A stretch of DNA of 64,000 nucleotides from Berberis thunbergii (taxonomy: Eukaryota > Streptophyta > Magnoliopsida > Ranunculales > Berberidaceae): positions 78,571-142,570 of the forward strand of contig QNQO01007629.1 of NCBI GenBank assembly GCA_003290165.1, written 5' to 3'. Below are positions 22,466 through 35,304 of this stretch, piece by piece (the first letter of the stretch is position 1; the number at the start of each line of letters is the position of its first letter). The notes under the pieces are model-generated. The model saw only the letters and a program-made list of their open reading frames with translations. It did no database searches and was not told where the DNA came from. The position numbers and the translations under genes are program-made.

Positions 22466-24564
22466 TGGAAACAAGGGCTCGTGAAATGGAATCGTTCATG
22501 AAGGATACGAAGAAGCAATTAGCAGATTCATCAAATCAAATGGAATAGATGAAGTCTGAACTTAGAAGGATATCACAGAATAGTGAGAAGCGTTTAGACA
22601 CGAAGATGGATAAACTTCTGCAACTGTTCCAAAATGCCATGGGCTCGAACATAGGAGGAGATTCACAGGTTACGACAACCATCGGTAACCAGACACGAGT
22701 ACCCTCCCTCTCCCCCATTGAATTTAGAGGTAATTATATGTTTCATTTCCTCGCTTTGATGGATCTAACCCTAGGTCTTGGGTGACAGAAAGTGAACGAT
22801 TCTTTCATTTACACAATATTGTTGAGGATTGTAAGGTCTCCATTACTTCCATCCATTTTGATGACAAAGCTGATAATTGGTTTTTAGATTACCAACTCAC
22901 CCAACCACACATCAAATGGCCTGATCCGGTCAAAGATTTGTGCCTTCTTTTTTAGCTAGGATCCCATTACTGGCAACTATGTGGATGCCTTCAACAAAAT
23001 TTCTCAAGACCAGTTTGTCGAGATCTATTATACCCATTTTGAGGAATTAATGTCTCTCATGCTTCTTCATAATCCATCTTTGACTGAACCATATTTTGTA
23101 CTCAGTTTTCTAAGTGGTCCACAACAGGAAATCAAAACCGTTTTCCAAATGTTTAAGCCAACTACAATAGCATAGGCTTTCTCTTGGGCTTGTATGCAAG
23201 AATCCTTCACATCTCAGCAGACCTTAGTTGTTTCTCAATCCACAACTTCATCTCAGCATCCTAAGAGATCTTATTCAACACCCTACCAGACAACACCTTG
23301 GTCTAGGAACCAAAACATGCCAAACCATGTTTCACAATATCCGCAACAAAACATACCCCCTCGCATGTGAAACCATTCTCCCATAGCCCCGGTCCATCTA
23401 TTCCTCCTATCAAGTTCTCCTCCCCAACTCCTCCAATCAAACAACTCACCCCAATTCAAATGAAACTGATAAGGGAGAAGGGATTGCGTTATACTTGTGA
23501 TGAGATTTACAAACCGGGACACTTATGTAAGACCCAACACCTATATATGCTCATTCCTGACTCTGACAACCAAGAGGACCACTCTCCTTTATTGGAAAAC
23601 ACTAACAATTTGGTTCAAGAAATACAATCAGAAATGGAACTGTCTTTACATGCCCTTCATGGGAACCAATCATCCAATACCATTCTTCTTAAAGAATACA
23701 TTAAGAAACACAACATTTCCATCCTCATAGACACGAGTAGCACCCACTCTTTCATTGACCCCAAGGTGATTAAGAACACTAACTGGCCTACGGTGAGCAC
23801 ACCCCAAATGATTGTGAAAGTGGCAAATGGCCAACACCACCTTAGTAATGCCCTTCGCCAACCACTCATATGGACTATGCAAAATCATTGGTTTGAAGGG
23901 AATGTTAAGGTATTACCATTAGGTGGTTATGACATGGTTCTAGGTGGGGATTGGCTCAAACCCCTTGGCAATATCATCATCAACCTCCAATCATTACAAC
24001 TGACCATTTCTTATCATGGTCGCCAAATAACCCTTCAAGGCGTGTCAGACTCTGCCTTTTTATTCCTCATTGGACCCTCAAAGTTCTCCAAATTTGTTAA
24101 GAAGCATTCCCCTCTTTTATTGCTCACATATTCTTCGTTACCACAACCAATGAAACTCCATCTTATTTCCCTCAAATTTTAGGTCTGTTATAGTCATTTT
24201 CAGAGGTATTCCAAAGCCCAACTTCACTTCCTCCTCCCCGTAGCCTTGACCATAACATTCCCCTAAAACCCAACTCAATCCCCACCTCACAAGCTCCATA
24301 TATGCTACCTCATATCCAAAAAGATGTAGTTGAGAAATTGGTCAGAGAAATGTTAGAAGCGGGCCTAATCCAGTGCTCCCATAGTCCCTTTGCTGCACCT
24401 ATTTTATTGGTGAAGAAAAAAGAGAAAACTTGGCAATTTTATGTGGACTATAGATGTCTAAATGAACTCACCATCAAGGATAAGTTTCCTATTTTTCCTA
24501 TGTGCCCATGTCTTTTCCATGTTAGATTTTAGATTCGGATATCACCAAGTATTAGTCCACCCCA
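22466..24564 (+). pseudogene. Chromovirus gag, protease and N-terminal reverse transcriptase, broken
   Basis: Gag starts at the ATG at 22466 (METRAREMESF) and is interrupted by TAG at 22546-22548. Gag core motifs appear around 22790-23170 (ESERFFHLHNI, ADNWFLDYQ). The protease motif is ILIDTSSTHSFI near 23720, where families have DSGS/DTGS, so the catalytic triad is altered. The reverse transcriptase N-terminus spans 24302-24564 (AGLIQCSHSPFAAPILLVKKK, VDYRCLNELTIKDKFP), with a shift before FGYHQVLVHP, where the CACTA insertion begins. The domains continue at 35828. Confidence 0.85.
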
Positions 24565-24589
24565 CACTACACCAAAAACCCCCCATTAG

Positions 24590-25200
24590 CAACAGTTCTA
24601 TACCGTGGGCGTAAGCCATTGTCACGGCTAAGAGTCGTGGGCTACAGAGGCGTCGCGAAATTCCTTGTAACAGCTATAAACCGTTGCTAAACATTGTAGC
24701 AACGGTTTTATGCTTGAATGGGGGAGGTGATTTTCAGCATTTAGCCACGGTTCTAAATCGTTGCAAGAACAATAGCAACGGTTTTTAGCCGTGGCAAAAA
24801 TAGCCACGGTTTTAAGCCGTGACAAAGTGTAGATATTAGCAACGGTTATAAACCGTGTCTAACAAGGTAGCAACGGTTTGTAGCCGTGGCTAACCCTGGC
24901 CACGGTTTTAAGCTGTGGCTAAACAGTGAGAAATAAACCGTGGCAAACGTGATAGCAACGGTTTTTAGCCGTGGCTAACCTTGGCCACGGTTTTAAGCCG
25001 TAGCAACTTATGAAGAACGCCCACGGTTCATAGCCGTGGCAAGCTGTAACCACGGTTGTAAGCCGTTGGCAATTAAAACAAAATTCAAAAAAAAAATATG
25101 TTTTGTTGCAACGGTTTCAAACCGTTGCAAATTAATATAATCGAAAATAAAATTTATATTTTTTTTTTGCTGCTGCAGCAAAATCACAGCCGTGGCACCT
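24590..25200. repeat. Left subterminal palindrome array of CACTA element 1
   Basis: Repeated units such as AGCAACGGTTTTTAGCCGTGGC and GCCACGGTTTTAAGCCGTGGC occur about every 25-50 bp in both orientations. In this family such subterminal repeats are the presumed binding sites of the element's DNA-binding protein. Two unit flavours mix, CAACGG and CACGG. Confidence 0.85.
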
Positions 25201-25521
25201 GCAAAATCAGTCCTTAGACATAGTCCACACAAATGAGACAAAAGAATCATGAATTGGATGAACTAATTCAGCCTAAATTAAACAAATTAATTATCAATAA
25301 TAATTCAGCATATTACAAGCAATTGGTCATCGTGATTGCTCCAAACCTCCAACATGATCACTTAATCAAATACATAATTATTCCTAATACAACTGGGTGA
25401 TGTCCCTTTCAAAACACCTCCATGTTAGGCCAATCAGTTGCCTAGGTTACTAGATGCCAATAGATCCAACGGTTGTCGTTAACATCATGCAAAAAAGGTG
25501 GGTTCTGCTAGTAACATTACC

Positions 25522-25718
25522 AGTAACACTGCGAAAATTAAAATCTGCTAGTCCTTTTCCAGATGAGTTCTGCTAGATAGCTTCTAAAGCTGGAACTATG
25601 GGAGCTACATCCGATCCACTAGCAAGAAAACCAAGTCTGGTGAAATCATTTGCCATCTCAGCATAGTCCTCATTTACAGCATGAACAACAGCATCAATCA
25701 AAATCTATTTATTTTGCT
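25522..25718 (-). pseudogene. Captured exon of an ABC1/UbiB-type atypical kinase
   Basis: The minus strand reads LIDAVVHAVNEDYAEMAND, then FTRLGFLASGSDVAPIVPAL and GKGLADFNFRSVTG, which I recognise as a conserved exon of plant plastid ABC1-like kinases (ABC1K). Stops TAG replace an upstream codon and the Trp of EAIWQNS. The left border has a donor-like ACTG|GTAATG and the right border an acceptor TTTGCAG, so an exon with its splice sites was taken up as genomic DNA. No kinase catalytic motifs are present; it cannot function as a kinase. Exact paralogue not determined. Confidence 0.75.
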
Positions 25719-27974
25719 GCAAATACAGAAGGATAAAGAGAGTGAGCACCATGTTGCAAATAGACCAGAAGGCAACCTGTTCCTGTGCATGTATATGTGT
25801 ACCATATGGCACATCACAGCTTCTAAAATCTAAAAATAGTAGATTTAGGAATATCCAAAGAGATACCATATAACCATTCTGTTCTGAATGAACACATATT
25901 TGACAAGGAAAAATTCGGATTCAAGCTGATGAGAAACAATACGCACCACTGTGCGACAATTCTGTTTTTCTTTTCCCTTCTGGTTTTTTCTCTTTTATAT
26001 TTCATATTTCTTCCTATTCATAATCAAACTTTATTCGATATGTCACTTTACATGAAACTTAGCAAATAGTTAATGATATCGAGCTAATATTAGAATGTGA
26101 AGATTTTCATAACAATCATTATGACATAAATATTCAAGGAACGAAGAACAAAGAGGGGCGGTTTCAGGGCCTTTTGGTTTTTTTTTCTGTTTGCAGTAGT
26201 AGGTAATTGCTCTGTTTTCAGCAGCAGCCCTATCAGGTTATGTTTCAGCAGCAACTTGTTTGGTTTTGTTTTTAGCAGTGGTTACACTTCCGTTTGGTAA
26301 TTGCTCTGAAGTGTGTTTGTTGAATTGGGTGTTATTCTTTGGTGAAGTCACTTTTTGAGAAAATTATGGATATAGTTGAGATTTTTCAGTGACATGCCTA
26401 ACATATCTATGCATTCCTTATGCTGGATTTTTTCTACCAGAAAAAATGAAAAAAACCAAACAAACTAAACAAATATGATCCAGTTAGTAGTTTTGATCAA
26501 GAAAACTGCTACGATGACATTAGAAGATGTGCTTCTTCCTATGGGTTTCTTCTTTGTACTAGATTAGACTTGAGGATAGGCAAGCAAACTTGTTACGCTG
26601 CAACCCCATTACCGTTGAATGGATTCATGTGCAGTCCTCCCAAGTATAGAATGGTGTCAGATGTAACTTCCTGTAGGTAAGTTCAAAATGTTCTCTTAGG
26701 AGAACTTAAATGCATGAGTAGAAGAAGTCGAGTGCTGCTTGTTTCTTATTCAATTTACTTCCATAGTTCCATACCAACTTTAGCAATCCTCCTAATTTTC
26801 ATAGATTTGAGTATATGCTTTACTTTCTTAGTCAGAAATTTATTCTCATGGTTGAATCTCGTACTTTTATACCCAAAAAGTGCTCGAGAGGAACCAAACC
26901 CTTTGTATGGATATTCTTACATACCCCGGTAACAACTAAGTCACCGACATATACAACTAATGAAATAAAGCCCTAGAAACTGACAGAAGAATATTGCATG
27001 ATCATATTTACTGGTTTGATTCATGACATAAGAGCTAACTGAAGTATCCATTCTAATTGGTTACTCAATTCCATTCTTATTATGCTGAACAAAAAAAAAG
27101 TAAGAAGAAGAGAAAAAAAACACATTCTAGATAAAGCAATCAAACTTCAGTATCCTCAGGGCATGTTTTACATGAGACAACTGAAGTGAAGAAACTAAAA
27201 GGCTAGATTAATGCTCAAAATTTATCACTTCAACTAACCACATGATAGGTAGAATATTTGAAGAGAATGTAAAGGTACCTGATTCCGGTATGAATAGAAA
27301 TCATTGGATCCAAGAATCGTAATATCAAGACCTGCATGAGAAATTCTGTTAGGACTAGGATACTCGAAGTTCATAATCTTAAACAAATGAACAAAAAGCA
27401 CCAGCAATACCTTGCAAGAGCAGCTTCTGTAGTACAACACCAAACTAGGCAACAGTTTCAACCTGAATGCACAAAGAAAATGCGACTTTTTAGGACAAGT
27501 ATCCAATATTGGAGTTTCTACCATCCTGACAACAAAACTTACTTTGTCAAAAAAACAAAAAAAAATTGAAAGGAAACTAACAAAGACCAGGCAGCATATA
27601 CTTATTTCCATTCAAAACTACTTAAAAAATCAACATAGCTGGAACTAGAAGGGATAAATGGAAGCATTATAGGCAGCATATACTTAAAAAATTATCATAT
27701 CTGTACTGTATACACTATGCAGACAACAACTTGAAATGCTTAACAATAGGATGAACATTAGAACATGCAGACCTTAGAACATGCAGCATCCAAACTTCAT
27801 GAAATCCTACCAATTTTAATACCAGGCAGACCTTAGAACAATAGGTAACTAGTTATAGAACTCGCTTTGAAGTCATTTATAGATCATTTGTGATTAAAAT
27901 TTGGCAGCCTCTTAATTTGAAAGAAAAGATTTATTACAGAAAAGATATAAGATATTTAGAGAAAAATGTCATAC
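25719..27974. other. CACTA element 1 interior, no recognised gene
   Basis: AT-rich sequence. One exon-like block on the minus strand at about 27286-27343 (acceptor CATGCAG, frame GLDITILGSNDFYSYRNQ, donor CAG|GTACC) could be another captured exon, but I do not recognise the family. Nothing else is supportable. Confidence 0.4.
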
Positions 27975-28056
27975 CCTTGATATCATCCACAGTTACGAAT
28001 GTAGGATGGCACATGACTGCATCTTTGATGTCACCTGACTTTGCAAGTTTCAACCC
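27975..28056 (-). pseudogene. Captured exon of a dienelactone hydrolase family protein
   Basis: The minus strand reads LKLAKSGDIKDAVMCHPTFV followed by TVDDIKG. This matches the central region of plant dienelactone hydrolase-like proteins, with the conserved HPSFVTVDDIKG-type block after the nucleophile strand. It ends at a donor-like AAGG|GTATG. Only this exon is seen; catalytic residues on other exons are absent. The function of the parent gene in plants is a predicted alpha/beta hydrolase. The fragment has the same orientation as the neighbouring captured pieces. Confidence 0.65.
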
Positions 28057-28604
28057 CGAACCCAAAATTGGTTACTTTTTACACTAGGGATGAAGAAATC
28101 AAACAAATGGGTATTCAAAAACACCCATTACAAATCCAAACAAAAATCAAGTTCTTAATTTGGACTGAAGCTTCAGAATAAAGTATAGAGCCAAGCAAAG
28201 CTATGCGCCTTCACAAGTACTTGCCACAATTACCTGCAATTGTCAACCAAGCAAAGTTAGCTTTTATAGCTTGACAAGAAGCTCAAACCAATCATGCATT
28301 CGAAGAAAAACAAATGCTGGAAAAAATAAGTTTTGTTAGTTATAAAAGTTATCATTTAACTTTTCCATTTCCAGTCACTCTGAATCTCCACTTTGAAAGA
28401 CGTCATTCAAATTGAATTACTAGTTTGCAATCAAGTAATAAACAAAGATTGCTGAATTTCATTGACATACGAGACTTTTGCAACATTTTCAAGCAAAGAC
28501 TAGGAGCATTTGAGGAAGTTGTTGACAGATGATTACAACTCACCAGGTTACAAATTCATCGCAAGTCACTTACCGAAATAAAAAAAGCTGTGATGCATGC
28601 ACAA

Positions 28605-28963
28605 TTAGCTGAAATACTCAGGGTTTTCCCTGCTTTGAATTAGAGGTACCCTATCTTGTCTCCAAACTACTCGCTCTTCATATAGTGCAGAAGCTACTTC
28701 TATATACAATTGATGTTCCTGAAACAGATTATCGAAGGTAGAAACGTTGATTCATTAGTGGCACATTATATTTTTGCGCATATTTAACAATGATGCGAGC
28801 AACCAAATTTAGAAAAGTTAATCTAGGTATAATTACCTCTTGTAGCACCCTCGCAGCCAACTCCTCTGCTGTGTCATTTGCCAGTACAGGTACAACCTTT
28901 TGAGCAAGAATACGACCGGAATCATAGTTTTCATCGACAAAGTGTATAGTGGGACCTGAGTAC
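28605..28963 (-). pseudogene. Captured C-terminal exons of glycinamide ribonucleotide formyltransferase (GART)
   Basis: Two minus-strand exons are seen. The first (28963 to about 28838) encodes YSGPTIHFVDENYDSGRILA and ANDTAEELAARVLQE and ends GAG|GTAATT. The second (28718-28605) begins after TTTCAG with EHQLYIEVASALYEERVVW and ends ...NPEYFS then TAA. This is the C-terminus of plant PUR3/GART, which formylates GAR in purine synthesis in plastids. The folate-binding DxxYDxG-type segment is kept, but the N-terminal catalytic Asn-His region is missing. The two exons are open and spliceable in phase, so decay is slight. Confidence 0.85.
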
Positions 28964-29413
28964 CTTATAAAGTAAAACATATCCATTTTCAGAAGTAGAT
29001 TGACATAATAATAAGAAATCAAATTTTTTTTAAATAAAAATGGAAGGTTAAGAGTTAATTTTGTTTTGTCCAAAAACACTAATAACGGTTCAGAAGTTAA
29101 GAGAGGGGTCAATTAAAATAAATTTGACAAGAGTAGTAAAAGTCTTAGGTCTGGGTAACAAATATGAAAATGTCTTGACACAACCACAACTATCATCAAG
29201 TATGAAAATTTCACACTGAATCACAACTATGCATGGATGGCAACAAAGAAATGTCTGTAGAATGCATAAAAAAAAACTTTTATGCCTGCCTCCAGAAAAG
29301 AAACGCCATAGTGGTAAATAATAATATGGCAGAACTATCAAAAGTTTCAAGATAACATCCAAAAGTACCCATATTACAGCTTTCAGGTACAACAATGAGA
29401 AGACGGAACTTAC

Positions 29414-32400
29414 AGGAGCTTTTGTAGGTGGAAGCTCGCCATCCTTCTTTACTGGTGGGAGAGATTTTTCTGCTTCAGTTCTGTTTTCAGGAGCCTGGGT
29501 CTCACTTTGTGATGTGGGTTTCACACCATTTGCATCGTCCTAGAACATGGGAACAAAAGGAGGTAAAGTCAGGCTAGTGATCTTTGTATCAACTCCATTG
29601 CTCTGTATTGTCAGGGAGAACTCAGTCATATAGACCTTGACAGATTCACAATTTGTTTCCAGCTTCAGAGTATCTTTTCCACCGCTTTTATCTTCCTGGA
29701 ATATATCCAATCCATGGGACAAACTGATCCATGATCAGAGAAAAAAATAAACAGTGTAAACAGAACCAGAAAAGTTAATAAACTAAATAAGAGTAAACCC
29801 CAAAACAAATATAATAAAATAAATGTGCAAATTGGGGCTCACCTCTTAGATGAAATGACAAGTTTTCCATTTCTGTATTCAGGTTCCTTGTTATTCATCA
29901 AATGATAAGAAATTGCTGACACCACAATTTCTTCAATATAATTACTAAGAACCATTGTGTCTGCAAGACAAATCGAACCAAGATCATCACACTCAAGATC
30001 GTTCGCAGCAAATACCTCAGCGATGTGGTTTCTATTATCTTGAAATTGAATCATTTTCATGTCTTCTTCCAATTGATTTTTCTAGCTAACAAGATGGCTC
30101 TCATCTTCGGGTGGCTTGATCTCAATGTTGTAAGGAAATATCTGGCCGAGTCGTTCATCAAGATCAGTATAATCATTTTCTGAGTCCACTATCCGTGAAC
30201 CAAGGATCAATATTGATCCCGATAATTTCTTCAACATTTTTTGGAACATGGTGTATAACCTTGGTGATCAGAAGAGTAGTTTCTCAACATCTCTTAAATA
30301 GAGAACAATAGGACTGGTTTTGGATACGGAAACTAAAGCCTGCATCATGAAGTCAACATCAAACCACAACCATCAACAATTTAATGGAAATATGGATCAT
30401 ATAGACCTCAGCACTGTATCGTATTTAGAAGTGAAGAGAACTTGAACATCATAGAACATTGGAAGTTGGCCAGAAATTTTACCTTGTAAAGTGCATTTAC
30501 AAGGACTTTTTCGTCGAAAAAACCAGCTACTGGCGCGTTTGAGAGGAGCTGAAAATTTTCGGAGGAATCATGAGATAAAGTAAGACTAGAACTAAATCTT
30601 ATAGTTGTTTCAGCCAATGCAAAACTCGAGTGGGCAATCAAACTTTACGATGATCTATGCATTTCTTCTCAGGAAAAAAAGGGGGGGAATGGGGATGAAA
30701 ATGTCTTTCTCAAAAACTAAAAGGTTCTATTCAAACGCAGAAACAACTAAAAGAAATGTTTTGCAGCAGACTTGCTAAAAACTCAAAGTTTCATCAAATT
30801 TCCTACTATGAAAATCAATAAGTAACAAAATATTGTGAACCAACTTCATTATCATATCTTTGAACTTCAAAAGAAGCACCATTTCCATCCTATAAGGGAA
30901 TTTCAAAATCCTCGACTCAAAATATATAAATGAAAATTAACACCCCTCTACACTGTCCTCACTTAGTCAACATCGCACAACAAGGTGTGGGATTTTCTCA
31001 AAAGGCTGAGTTGCTAATAGGGGATTCACCACAATTGTGGATCGTTACCACTGTAATTTCCCATTCGAAGTGGGGGGATAATACCCCAAGTGCTCCTCAC
31101 ACCCGTGCACTATGCGTATTAAACAGGATGTTATATCTATTCTCACTGATATTAACCCATTAGACGATGCCACACACTGGTGTTTATTTTGTGACAATCA
31201 GAGAAGATTTTAATACTCTTTCATTGTTACCACAGCCGACTCAATGTGGGAAAACACTAACATCTGAAAGACATTATATATGGGTCACATAGTGAATTAA
31301 TACAGTAGTGATGAGCCCCACACAGCCCAAGGAAGAACAACACAAAAATTTATTGATAGGCACTCCTAATACACTATCACATAGCTAGGCAGGGTGCTTC
31401 CTCCCCCTTGAAAAAAAAAAAAAAAAAAGAACAGTATGCCTTGGTATATTGAAGCCAAATGATGATTCAGAATGGTTATAGTTTCTTAAGCACTTTTCTG
31501 ATTCTCAAAAAATGCTAGAACATGGAAGAAACTGAGTTGTATCATGTATAACAAATCAGAAATATCTATCTTCAGCACATAACTTAATTAAATAACACTA
31601 TACACCACCATTGAACCAGAAAGGTCTACCTTCCTATTTCGTATAGACTTAGACATATAAAAATAATCAAACAAACAAACAGAAAATAAATAAATAAAAA
31701 CAAATGTACAATACTCACCACCACCTTTGTTCTCCTCATTTGGGGAGATGAGTGACAGAGAACCAATAAAGCTGGACATTCTCTCCAGTGTTGTCTCGAA
31801 GATAGATCTCTTGAAGGGTTGCAAGAAGAAAAGAAGAAAGACCTTTATACACCAAATGCATAGAATGTATGAGATATAAAAAATAACTGGGATGAAACTC
31901 CTCACAGGCAAAAGAAATGCACTCATATGCCATACAGACGATTACTACCAAGGGTTGGGCTAGAAGTTTAACTTGGCCCAGCTAATAACGCCACCTTAAT
32001 TTATTTATTGTCTGGTCATAGAAGAATATTTACACGAAATTGTATAAAATATATGAGTTAATGTTCCATTTCCTACAAACCTTTAAAAAGAATAAATAAA
32101 TTGTGTCCAGAAACTTTATTGTGTTTGAATTTGAGAAAGGTGTAAACAAAAACTTTCTTGAAGTTATATATATCATGTAACATAATTTTGTATGAAACAA
32201 ACATGATTATATCAGTTTCTTACAATAATTGAACAAACATAACCATTCAAACGACACTCTGTAATTTTTTCATAAAATAAACAATTAAAGTTCAATGAAT
32301 GTGCTCAAAAGCATCCCAAGTCAACTATTTGCAAAGTCGTCAATCATGATTGATTCTATTTCTGCCTCTTGCCACTCCCCTCCAAAACAAAAAATTTGAA

Positions 32401-33371
32401 AATCGACTGAACTGCGAATCCTATAACATAAAACATATAATGAAATAGATACTCGTATTCATTTAAATACATTTTGAATGAAATAAATATTTTGTTTGGC
32501 TATAAATATAAAGAAAGTTTTGACATCGTTGATATGTTAATAGTTTTTTTAGCATATGTGGGTTGGAACCCTATATATGGATGTTAATTCTAAAACAAAT
32601 AAAGATCAGAACCAAACGTTAAGCATTTCATGCCTGGTCACGATGGTGTTTATAGTTCTAAACTTGGAAGTGGTCGCCAGTGTGAGATGACGCCTGTTTG
32701 CAAAAATTTTGTCTAAGCTTACGCCAAAGGACCCACTGGGCTAAATGAAATATTTTTTACTTTAGCCCTAAGGTAAGTAATTTATCCTTCTCTGTCAATT
32801 CAATTTTCTTTTGTAAATATGTTACCAAGCCTATAATCAGGGTAATTTTTTAATGGTAGCACCCACATACAAAAATATATAACATAATATCAAGAAACCA
32901 TACTCATTCGAAGAATTTAAATTTAAGAATCTTACAGTTTCTTTATTGCTGCAGCCATATTTGCTTTGTATCTGTAGGAAGCCAATGACAAAATCCAAAA
33001 AAGCGTTTAGGGAGGATAAGGAGTAAGCATTTAGGCAGGGTAAGTAGAAGACTGTGTCTACTAACCTTGAGGGAAAAGTCGGTTGCATCTAATAACAACA
33101 GCTTGGCTTCAAAATAATGTGCTAAAGCTTTGGCAAGCATTTGTTGGTACATCTCTTTGCCAATCAAAAAAATGCCAATTAGGATGACAACCAAATGATG
33201 AATGAATGCAAACTTCCAACATATCAAACAGATCACATGTAAGAAGCAACTTACCAGCAGGGCCTGAGAGCAATATCGAACGACTTGCAGGTGATAAATT
33301 CCGGGTGTACTTGGATAACTCAGCTTGCTTCAAATGAACAAATGCAGCACTTGTCAATAACACCCGTGTCA
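29414..33371 (-). pseudogene. Captured N-terminal half of an AAA-type ATPase gene
   Basis: Minus-strand exons appear in native order: 33371-33257 (SAAFVHLKQAELSKYTRNLS, ILLSGPAG), about 33188-33067 (MYQQMLAKALAHYFEAKLLL), about 32980-32932 (IQSKYGCSNKET), about 31818-31718 (SIFETTLERMSSFIGSLS), 30551-30484 (FFDEKVLVNALYK), 30341-29843 (PIVLYLRDVEKLL, LSGSILILGSRIVDSEND, DDLGSICLADTMVLSNYIEE) and about 29722-29414 (LSHGLDIFQEDKSGGKD, VKKDGELPPTKAP). This is the region before the main AAA module in plant AAA ATPases related to Arabidopsis DAA1. Stops TGA and TAG (SW to S* in VSWKNQLEEDM) break the long exon. The Walker A/B module is absent. Confidence 0.88.
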
Positions 33372-35300
33372 GTAAGAAAGACCCATTTTGTGCTTCTCGG
33401 TAAACAAATATCCTAGACCTTCAAATGGGATTGTCAAAGCTAAATCCATGATAAACCAGGTTGACAAGTACCTGGAACATGCATTTGAAATTCATTTATC
33501 AAGCAAAGATGAGGCCTAGTGTTTGAGATAGGTGGGCATCATAAGAGTGCTTACTACAAGTAGAAAAGCTATGCAGAAAAAACATTGATGATCTTAATTA
33601 GCTGGGGCTCGTGATATGAACACATAAGGAATGCTCTTGTAGCTCATCAACGTAATAAGGATGTTTTGGTTTGACCTCTGATATATAAATATGGTTTGAT
33701 AACTTTAAAAAAAAAAAAAAAGAGTACGACCGTATCTTTAAAAAAATGCATGGTATAGAAGCTAAATCATGCATTCTTAAACTTCAATGTGGGCAAATAA
33801 TTGTTGATCTAAGCTGAATCAAATATCAATCGAGGAGGAGCAAATGGCTCCTTTTCTCTCTGGCATCATGCCTTGAAGACCCACCCCTTTGAGAAACAAA
33901 TACAGTTGGAGAAACAAAAATGCATGGTATAGAAAGACTATAATTTTTGACTAGTAATCAATCTTCATATTAGATACTCACGAACTTGGCCCTTAAGCTT
34001 TATGTATTGCATAACTTATAAAGGTTACACTTGCATAACTGAACTACTGAAGTGATTGTAATTGTATAGTGTAGCATCTACGACTATATTTTGGGCCCCT
34101 CAAGCACCTAGGCCACATGAGGAGCGATACAAGATGAAATGCATCACGCCCCAAACTACCCAACTCATAACAATATTGCCCAAGCTCAAAGAATTCTAAA
34201 GAAACAAAGACTATGAAAGTTTGTTGAAAATTGATGATCTAAGAATGGTGTCGATGAGTGTCTGAACAAATGCCCCTTTGTAGGACTGCCCAATTCATAT
34301 GGAATACGAACAAGGAATTTCTTTGAAAATGGAGTGTGGTTAAACAGATTTGTTTAGCTTAGACAAAATTCTCACATGAGATCAATCTCGACTAAAGGCT
34401 GTGGATAAATAATGCTCATCGAGTTTACTTGGAATTTTTCAACAACTAAACGAGGAACAAAAAAACACTAACTAACTAATGAGCACTTCGAATAGATGAT
34501 TACAAATATGTATCACTTTTTTGTAAAGCATGAATTGATCATTCGAAGAAAAAGTGACCCAAAAAACTAAATGGTGCTGATATATCAACTGTACAATTAA
34601 ATTTCGTCCCAATGAAATCTGCGTTTTGGTGACAAAAAAAACTAAACAAAAAGAAAGGTAAATTTGGATGTAGTCTAAATAATGAAGGTATGTCTTTTGA
34701 CTTGAAAAAAGCTCTATGGTTCAAGTCACTGGTTGTCCAACTAAATGGTGCATTCGTGCTGAATACGAGAATCCATCAACCATTAGAGGGTAAAATTCAA
34801 CAAATAACAAAGTACATAAATAAGAATATTGCCAAAAGGAGATTGATTCCACCTTTTAAGTTTCATGCTAGTTAGGTCAGACATAAATAAAAAAAGCAAT
34901 CATCGATTGCAGTGGCTAATTTCATGCTAGTTAGGTCAGAGATTGATTCCCTAATTTCATCATAAATAAAAGAGAACTCTAATTTCATCATAAATAAAAG
35001 AGAGTGAAAGAGAGAGTACATGTTCGGTTGCAGTGGTTTATCGATTTTGAAGTCGACGGAAGTCGATTGAAGTCGAGGGAGGAGCAGGGAAGTCGAGGGA
35101 GCAGTGAAGGAGGGGAGGAGAGAAGTCGAGGGAGGGAGCAGGGAAGGAGAAGCAGCAGGGAAGTAGAGTCGAGGGAGGGAGCAGGGAAGGAGACGAAGTC
35201 GAGTGGAGGGTTTGTGAAGGGGAGCTTCGTTTTTGTCGATGGAAGTCGAATGGAGGGAAGGTCGAGCACCAAAATAGCCCGCCCAATTGTTTTTTTCAGC
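33372..35300. other. CACTA element 1 interior, no recognised gene; GA-rich tract
   Basis: AT-rich to about 35000 with no supportable gene. From about 35040 to 35260 a purine-rich tract repeats GAAGTCGAGGGAGGGAGCAG-like units and is open in frames on both strands (plus 35004-35351, minus 34988-35344). The encoded proteins would be low-complexity; I do not call a gene. Confidence 0.45.
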
Positions 35301-35304
35301 TTAT

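Noticed and set aside
30930..31163. Plus-strand 77-codon frame in the AAA ATPase region
   Set aside because: It lies within an intron of the captured gene on the opposite strand and shows no motif.
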